Shown: piece by piece, positions 58,192 through 64,000 of the stretch | Numbering within the stretch: position 1 is the first letter of the stretch | Layout: each line of letters starts with the position of its first letter | Assembly (NCBI RefSeq): GCF_943737005.1 | Contig: NZ_CALSFU010000006.1 | Span: 1-64,000 of the forward strand | DNA from: Achromobacter sp. Marseille-Q4962 | Lineage (GTDB): Bacteria; Pseudomonadota; Gammaproteobacteria; Burkholderiales; Burkholderiaceae_B | Length of the DNA stretch: 64,000 nt | Direction of reading: 5' to 3' | Program-made: the position numbers and the translations under genes | The notes under the pieces: generated by a model | The model's database searches: none | Told to the model about the DNA's origin: nothing | What the model saw: only the letters and a program-made list of their open reading frames with translations

Positions 58192-61100
58192 ATGCAGAAA
58201 CTCGGCCACCAGATTCTCTATTCCGCCTCCGACATCGTCAATTTCCTGGAGTGCGGGCACCTGACCTCGCTCGACTTGCGGCACCTGGAGACGCCGCTGC
58301 CGTTGGCGCAGGAAGACGAGCCGCTCGCGCTCGTCCAGGCCAAGGGGCTGGAGCACGAACGGGCCTATCTGGAGAAGCTGCGTGTCCAGGGCTTGCGCAT
58401 CGTGGACGTGAGCGAGGCGGGCGACAGTCTCGAGGCGCGGCTGCGCCGCACCGAGGCCGCCATGCGGGAGGGCGCGGAGGCGATCTACCAGGCGGCGTTC
58501 CGCCACGGCAGCTATGTGGGCCATGCGGATTTCCTGCTCAGGGTGGCGCGGCCCTCGGCGCTGGGCGGCCATGGTTACGAGGCGGCCGACACCAAGCTCG
58601 CGCGCAGCCCGCGCGCGAAATTCGTGGTGCAGCTCGCCTTCTATTCCTGGCTGCTGGGACTGGCGCAAGGCGCCGAACCGAGGCACATGAGCGTGGTGCT
58701 GGGCAACGGCGTCGAACAGCGCTTTGCCGTGTCCGACTACGCGCATTATTTCCGGCGCGTGCTGGCGGGTTTCGAGGCCTTTGTCGGCGCGAAGGGCGCG
58801 CAGACCTATCCCGAGCCCTGCGAGAAATGCGCGCAATGCCGCTGGAGCGCGCTCTGCGACGAGCAGTGGCAGGCCGACGACCATCTTTCGCAGGTGGCCA
58901 ACATTACCGGCCAGCAGATCCGCAAGCTGCAGGCGGGCGGCATCGGCACGCTGGCGCAGCTGGGCCGCCTGGCGCCGGGCACCGCCGTGCCGCTGCTCGA
59001 GGGAACGACGCTGCAGCGGCTGCGCGCGCAGGCGGCGCTGCAGTTGCGTGCCCGCGAGGAGGGCGGGCGTTACTACGAACTGATCCCGCGCGGGCCGGAG
59101 CCGGGGCTGCGGGGATTCGAGCGCATGCCGCGGCCCGACGAGGGCGACATGTTCTTCGACATGGAAGGCGATCCGCTGGAAGACGGCGGCCTGGAATACC
59201 TGTTCGGCGTCTATGTGCGCGATGGCGGCCGGGAGGCGTTCCACCCGTTCTGGGCGCACAACCGCCGCGAAGAAAAGGCGGCGTTCGAGCGCTTCATGGA
59301 TTTCGTGGTCGAGAGGCTGCGCCGCTACCCGGATGCGCACATCTACCATTACGCGCCTTACGAAGAGACGGCCATCAAGCGGCTGATGTCGGTGCACGGC
59401 ACGCGCGAGGCCGAGGTGGACAGCCTGCTGCGCATGCACAAGCTGGTGGACCTGTACCAGGTGGTGCGCGAGGCGCTGCGCGTGTCCGAGCCGAGCTATT
59501 CCATCAAGTCCATCGAGCATTTCTATCGGCCCCGGCGCGAGGGCGGCGTGACCAACGCGGGCGCCAGCATCGTGTTCTACGAGCGCTGGCGCGCGGAGCG
59601 CGACGAGCGGCTGCTGCAGGCCATTGAAGACTACAACCGCGACGACGTGGTGTCCACCTGGCAATTGCGCGAGTGGCTGCGGCAGATCCGGCCGCAGGAC
59701 CTGGCCTGGGCGAACGACCGCGGCCAGCAGGACATCGAGGCGGCGCGCTTCGAGGCGGGCGCGAAGACCGAGGCCGAGGCGCGGCTGGACCGCTACCGCG
59801 AGCCGCTGCTGGACGGCCTGCCCGACGAGGAGCCGGCCTGGACGGCGGACCAGGCGCATCGCGCGCTGGTCTTTCAGTTGCTGGATTTTCACCGGCGCGA
59901 GCAGAAGCCGGAATGGTGGGCGTATTTCGCGCGCGCCGAGGCCAGCGACGCGGAGCTGGTCGAAGACAGCGAGTGCCTGGGCGGATTGGTGCGCGACCAC
60001 GATGCGCCCCTGCTCAAGGAAGGGCGTTCGCTGCGCTACACCTACCGCTACCCGCCTCAGGAAACCAAGCTGCGCACGGGCGCGTCCTGCCGGGAGATCC
60101 GTGGCGGACAGAAGCTGAACAAGCTGGAGATCGACCCGCGCGCCTGTACGCTGTCTTTCACGTGGGCGAAGCCCGAGCCGCCGCCGCCGCGGCTGGCGGC
60201 AGGGCCGGACCAGCCCATCAACAATAAAGTGCTCGCCGACGCCGTGTTCCGCTACGCCGACGCGCTGCTGGAAGCCGGCGCACGCGCGCCCACGCGCTTT
60301 CGCGCGGTGGACGCGCTGCTGCGCCGGGAAGCGCCGCGCCTGCACGGCGTGGAACCGGGCCGGCCCCTGATCGATCCGGGCCGCCCCTTGCTCGAACAGG
60401 CGGTGACGCTGGTCGCCGCGCTCGACGAAAGCGCGCTCTTCGTGCAGGGGCCGCCGGGCGCGGGCAAGACCTACATCGGATCGCGCCTGCTGGTGCATCT
60501 GCTGCGGCAGGGCAAGCGCGTGGCCGTCACCTCCAACAGCCATCACGCCATCAACAACCTGCTGGCTGGCGTGGAGAAAGCCGCCCGCGAGCAGGGGTTC
60601 GTGTTCGCGGGGGCCAAGAAGTCCGGCGCGCCGGGCGACGATACCTGTCTGGGCGGGGACTGCATCGAAGACGTGTTCGACAACAAGAAAATCGATCCCG
60701 CGCGGCACCAGTTGGTGGCGGGCACGGCCTGGCTGTTCAGCCGCCCGGAAATGGAGGGCCGTTTCGATTACCTGTTCGTGGACGAGGCGGGGCAGGTCAG
60801 TCTGGCCAATCTGGTGGCGGTGGGGCTGTGCGCGCGCAACATCATTCTGCTGGGCGACCAGATGCAGCTCGGGCAGCCCACGCAGGGATGCCACCCCGGC
60901 CGTTCGGGAGAGTCCACCCTGGAGTACCTGTTGGACGGCGAGGCCACGATCGCGCCCGACCGCGGCATTTTCCTCGACACCTCCTACCGCATGCATCCGG
61001 CCATTTGCGGCTTTGTTTCCAGCGCCATCTATGACGGCAGGCTGCGCGCGGCCGAGGCCACGCGGTCGCAGCGGCTGGCGCTGTCGGCCGGAGCCGATCC

Positions 61101-61647
61101 GGCGCTGCGCGAAAGCGGCATCGTGTATGTGCCCGTGCCGCATGAGGGCAATGCGCAGTCCAGTCCGGAAGAGGCGCGGCGCGTGGCGGCCCTGTACGCC
61201 AGCCTGCGCGCGCAGCATTACGACGACGGCGCGGGCCGTGCCGTGCGCCTGGGCGCGGACGATGTGCTGGTGGTGGCGCCCTACAACGTGCAGGTCAACG
61301 CGCTCAAGGCGGCGCTGCCGCCGGACGCGCGGGTGGGCACCGTCGACAAGTTCCAGGGGCAGGAAGCCCAGGTGGTCATCATTTCCATGGCGACCTCCAG
61401 CGGCGCCACCATGCCGCGCGACATGGAGTTTCTTTTCAGCCGCAATCGCCTTAACGTGGCGATCTCGCGCGCCAAATCGCTCGCCGTGCTCGTCGCCAGT
61501 CCGGCGTTGCTGTCGGTGCGCTGCCGCACGCCCGAGCAGATGGCGCTGGTCAATACGCTGTGCTGGGTGGCCGAACTGGGAGAGACGGGGGGCGCCGGCG
61601 GGGCTCGGGGCCCGCACAAGACGCCTTCCGGCGCCAACGGGCGTTAA
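58192..61647 (+). CDS. TM0106-family RecB-like nuclease / DEDD exonuclease / SF1 helicase
   Basis: 1151-residue multidomain DNA enzyme. It has an N-terminal PD-(D/E)xK RecB/Cas4-like nuclease (GHADFLL..., ADTKLA near 131) with four cysteines for an iron-sulfur cluster (CEKCAQCRWSALC near 210). A YprB-type DEDD exonuclease follows (MFFDMEGDP near 320, HYAPYEETAIKRL). The C-terminal SF1B helicase is Dna2/Upf1-like, with Walker A GPPGAGKTY near 752, DEAGQ, SYRMHP, VDKFQGQEAQVVIIS and SRNRLNVAISRAKS. Its stop overlaps the stop of the convergent helicase gene (TTAA). Likely DNA repair or defence. Confidence 0.9.
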   Translation: MQKLGHQILYSASDIVNFLECGHLTSLDLRHLETPLPLAQEDEPLALVQAKGLEHERAYLEKLRVQGLRIVDVSEAGDSLEARLRRTEAAMREGAEAIYQAAFRHGSYVGHADFLLRVARPSALGGHGYEAADTKLARSPRAKFVVQLAFYSWLLGLAQGAEPRHMSVVLGNGVEQRFAVSDYAHYFRRVLAGFEAFVGAKGAQTYPEPCEKCAQCRWSALCDEQWQADDHLSQVANITGQQIRKLQAGGIGTLAQLGRLAPGTAVPLLEGTTLQRLRAQAALQLRAREEGGRYYELIPRGPEPGLRGFERMPRPDEGDMFFDMEGDPLEDGGLEYLFGVYVRDGGREAFHPFWAHNRREEKAAFERFMDFVVERLRRYPDAHIYHYAPYEETAIKRLMSVHGTREAEVDSLLRMHKLVDLYQVVREALRVSEPSYSIKSIEHFYRPRREGGVTNAGASIVFYERWRAERDERLLQAIEDYNRDDVVSTWQLREWLRQIRPQDLAWANDRGQQDIEAARFEAGAKTEAEARLDRYREPLLDGLPDEEPAWTADQAHRALVFQLLDFHRREQKPEWWAYFARAEASDAELVEDSECLGGLVRDHDAPLLKEGRSLRYTYRYPPQETKLRTGASCREIRGGQKLNKLEIDPRACTLSFTWAKPEPPPPRLAAGPDQPINNKVLADAVFRYADALLEAGARAPTRFRAVDALLRREAPRLHGVEPGRPLIDPGRPLLEQAVTLVAALDESALFVQGPPGAGKTYIGSRLLVHLLRQGKRVAVTSNSHHAINNLLAGVEKAAREQGFVFAGAKKSGAPGDDTCLGGDCIEDVFDNKKIDPARHQLVAGTAWLFSRPEMEGRFDYLFVDEAGQVSLANLVAVGLCARNIILLGDQMQLGQPTQGCHPGRSGESTLEYLLDGEATIAPDRGIFLDTSYRMHPAICGFVSSAIYDGRLRAAEATRSQRLALSAGADPALRESGIVYVPVPHEGNAQSSPEEARRVAALYASLRAQHYDDGAGRAVRLGADDVLVVAPYNVQVNALKAALPPDARVGTVDKFQGQEAQVVIISMATSSGATMPRDMEFLFSRNRLNVAISRAKSLAVLVASPALLSVRCRTPEQMALVNTLCWVAELGETGGAGGARGPHKTPSGANGR

Positions 61648-63279
61648 TCCTGCAGGGCGCGGCCGAGCGCCGCCTCGGCCTGGCGGTCCATGACGACCGT
61701 GGCGGCCATGCGCGCCCGCGTAAGACCGACGAACAGCCGGCGCCGTTCCCGCTCGCCGAGTTCGGCGAAGGACACCTCCGTGAGCACCACGACCGGGCAG
61801 GACTGGCCCTTGTAGCGAAAGAGCGTATCCGCCAGGATGGCGCCCTCGGTCCACAGGGAAGCGCCCGCGGCATCGTATCCGGCGAAGCGTCTGAGCCCAT
61901 GGCCGCAAAGCTCGGCCTGCCCCAGCAGGTGCGAACGCGCCAGGCCGCGGTAGCTGAGGATCACGATGTCGCCCGGCGCGTAACCCTCGTCCAGGTAGCC
62001 GCGCACCGCCTGCGCGGTCCGCAGCAGCATCTGGTCCTCGTCGTCATAGGCCGACATGGCCGGCTCGCGGCCTGCATACGCCCCCAGGGCGCGGATGGGC
62101 CGGGGCGTGAGCCGCAGCACGTTGATGCTGTCCACAATGGAAGTCGGGCTGCGGAAATTGTCCGGGCAGTGCAATACCACGGCTTCTGGAATGTCGCAGG
62201 GCGGGTGCTCATAGAGACGCTGGTCTTCGTCTTCCAGAAAATAGAAGCGTCCTTCCTCCCGCAGCAGGCGACGCAGGGCAACCGTCCAGTGCGGATCGAA
62301 GTCTTGCCCTTCGTCGATGATGAGCACATCGTGCTGCGGCTCGAACGATGCCGAATCTTCGCAGTAGCGCTGCGCGGCTTGCCGCAATGCGTCCGGCGCC
62401 GAGAAATCCAGCGCGCCCCGCGCGCCGGAAATGATCGACCGCCAGTTCGTGAAAGGTGGAGACTGTTGCTCGTGGCGGAGCCAGCCGGCCGATCTGTTCG
62501 GAGAGCGACCGGTTGAAGCACGCATACAGGGCGCGCTGGCCCTGGTCCGCGGCGTCGTGCAGCAGCCGCAGGGCAAGCTGAGTCTTGCCGGAACCGGCCG
62601 TCGCCTGTATGCGCAGGACGCGGCTGGGAGCGTCGACTCGCGTGGCCCAGGCGGCCAGTCCGCTGCCGAGGCGTTGCGTGACGTTCGATAGCTGGTCGCG
62701 CAGCACGTCCAGGGCGGGAGCCACCTGGAACCAGTTGAGCAGAAATGCCCGGACCCGGGCGCTGTTTCCGCTCGGTTCGCCCTGCGGCAGGACGGCGCAC
62801 AGCCGCGCCGCCAGGTCGGGAAAATCCGCGGCGTCGATGATGCGCTCGCGCGGATATGCGGCGCTGCCCGCGCCGAGCATGCGATAGTCGGGCAGCAGGA
62901 GCACGTGGCCGATGCGGGGCGGCCGGTCGAGCTCGCGTATCCGCGCCAGCAGCGCGGCATGCTGGCGGCGGCACTGGCGACCGATGTTCTTGCGATGCGC
63001 GCCGTATTGCTTGTAGAGGCCGTCCGCGGCCTCCTCGATGGGGCCTGCCTTGATCTCCAGCAACAACAGGTCGCCCGCCTGGTTCATGGCGACGATATCC
63101 ACTTCGCCTTCGGCGTCGCGGCCCTGGTAGACGGAGCGCCATTCCACGCTGTGAAAAAGGCTGTAGGCGTCGGGCAGCGTGTCGCGCAGGCGCTGCAGGA
63201 TGTCGAGTTCGCGCTGCAGTCCGGCCGGCATGCCGCAGAGGGGGCCGTGAAAGATATCGTCGGGGTAGATCCGAGCCAT
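61644..63279 (-). pseudogene. NERD-domain SF1 helicase, frameshifted
   Basis: Two frames on the minus strand make one protein of about 545 residues. The first (from ATG 63279) has a nuclease-related NERD domain (EGEVDIVAMNQAGDLLLLEIKAG), then Walker A QATAGSGKTQLALRLL and STFHELAVDHF. The second carries ARGALDFSAPDALRQAAQRY, the DEGQDFD box, DNFRSP, LSYRGLARSH and the C-terminal GLTRARMA of UvrD-like helicases. The frames meet at a GGGG run (CCCC at 62416-62419), consistent with one inserted base. Either inactivated, phase-variable or a sequencing error. Confidence 0.8.
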
Positions 63280-63369
63280 ACGCGCATGTTCTCCGGATGG
63301 GCATTCGCCGGGCCGCGAAGCCAGCGGGATTCTCTCACATGCCTATTTCGTCCGACATTGCGCCAGGAT

Positions 63370-63381
63370 TTGTCCGAATGC
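63370..63381 (+). promoter_or_regulatory. TTGTCCGAATGC motif upstream of the AAA ATPase
   Basis: Identical to the 12-base motif at 58162. A diverged copy (TTCGTCCGACATTG) starts at 63347. Located 37 bases before the ATG. Confidence 0.45.
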
Positions 63382-63418
63382 CTCTCCAGAATGCGCCTGT
63401 CGCATTGTCGAGGAGGGC

Positions 63419-64000
63419 ATGATGTTGGACCCATATCTGCCGCTGGTGCGCTACTGGACGCTGGAACTGCTGGCGGGCATGCGGGGCTTTGCGGCGGCGG
63501 CCGGCAGGCTGGCGCCGCGGGAATGGGAGCGCGTGCGCGCGGCGCTTGGCATCGCGGAAGACGGAGACATGCGCGAAGCGCGGTCGGCGGCGGCGCGCGA
63601 GGCTGCGCAGTTGGGAGCGCCGGGGCCGGGCGCGCCGGGATTGCCGCTTGCGCGCAACCTGGAATGGCTGGCCAACGCAATCGGCCTGGACACGGCCGCG
63701 CGGCGGATCCTGCTGTTTGCCGTGCTGTACGAAACCAGCGCCGTACTGAGGCCGGTGCTGGACGCGCTGGGCGGATTCGGCGATCAGGCGCTATGCGTGT
63801 TGCTCGCGCGCCTCCTGGCGCTGGATGAAGACGACGCCCGCATCGCGCTGGCGCCTGCCGGCCCGCTGGCGGCATCCGGCATGGTCAGGGTGGCGTCCGG
63901 CCCCGGCCTGCTGCCCTACGGCCGGAAAATGCGGCTGCGGCCCGGGCTGGCGGATGCGCTGCTGACGCCGCATGCGAAACAGGCGGAGCTGATGCGCACG
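63419..64000 (+). CDS. AAA-type ATPase, N-terminal part (runs off window)
   Basis: Open frame from ATG 63419 (ATGATG; GAGGAGG upstream) to the window end, 194 residues. It is all helical, with LARNLEWLANAIGLDTAARRILLFAVLYET and LLALDEDDARIALAPAGPLAASGMVRV. This resembles the helical/winged N-terminal region found before the ATPase core in bacterial AAA proteins of the ClpA/FtsH-like proteolysis-independent group. The Walker motifs would lie beyond the window, so the assignment is tentative. Divergent from the NERD helicase. Confidence 0.55.
   Translation, partial: MMLDPYLPLVRYWTLELLAGMRGFAAAAGRLAPREWERVRAALGIAEDGDMREARSAAAREAAQLGAPGPGAPGLPLARNLEWLANAIGLDTAARRILLFAVLYETSAVLRPVLDALGGFGDQALCVLLARLLALDEDDARIALAPAGPLAASGMVRVASGPGLLPYGRKMRLRPGLADALLTPHAKQAELMRT

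Noticed and set aside
57193-61908. 1571-residue minus-strand frame opposite the TM0106-type helicase
   Set aside because: Low-complexity His/Arg/Gln composition and no motif; the plus-strand frame carries all nuclease and helicase motifs.

Overview
The window is high-GC, gene-dense chromosomal DNA of a betaproteobacterium. It most resembles Burkholderiales, family Alcaligenaceae (Bordetella/Achromobacter type). Evidence for this is the Mla lipid-transport operon, a Bug-type solute receptor, gltBD, an rpoH with a CIRCE element, a caa3-like cytochrome oxidase operon, glmU/glmS and ugd in one stretch. This is inferred from gene content and family resemblance; no database was searched. No rRNA, tRNA or CRISPR array was seen.

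Layout. 1-4.7 kb (minus): an ABC ATPase cut by the window edge, then mlaC, mlaA, mlaD, mlaE and mlaF, with no mlaB. 4.9-9.8 kb: nitronate monooxygenase, a Bug receptor, an MFS exporter with a divergent LysR regulator, and ompW under a perfect FNR/Anr box. 10-16.4 kb: gltD and gltB, with a promoter inside a large dyad. 16.6-25.4 kb: a REP-associated transposase relative lacking all three catalytic residues, S-formylglutathione hydrolase, a membrane protein, rpoH behind a perfect CIRCE operator, a candidate sRNA, cpdA, an Na+/H+ antiporter with a cNMP-like domain, and a Nudix protein. 25.5-34.2 kb: the aa3/caa3 oxidase structural and assembly genes ctaC, ctaD, small ORFs, ctaE, surf1, ctaA, ctaB and sco, without a Cox11 gene in the expected slot. 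34.3-43.9 kb: envelope and storage genes (glycine-zipper protein, PhaM-like phasin, glmU, an MFS pump, ugd, a glycosyltransferase, an Lrp regulator and glmS).

44-58 kb is accessory. A roughly 1 kb AT-richer non-coding stretch carries regularly spaced GGAT-N3-ATCC elements upstream of an autotransporter. A remnant of a metallo-beta-lactamase-fold gene follows. Next comes a six-gene plus-strand cluster: a TusA-like protein, a DsrE protein, a Cys-containing membrane protein, a secreted membrane-anchored protein of unknown family, a fusion of a TusA-like domain to a core methionine-synthase (MetE) domain, and an SGNH hydrolase. This is the best candidate for an undescribed system: a sulfur-relay set physically joined to a zinc methyltransferase. 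Downstream lies a graveyard of catabolic genes (citrate-lyase-beta-like, CoA-transferase, enoyl-CoA hydratase and 3-hydroxyisobutyrate dehydrogenase fragments) around an intact proP.

58-64 kb: a RecB-nuclease/DEDD-exonuclease/SF1-helicase fusion (TM0106 family) faces a frameshifted NERD-domain SF1 helicase. An AAA-type ATPase gene running off the window lies beyond it and shares an upstream motif with the first helicase. This may be a DNA repair or defence locus.
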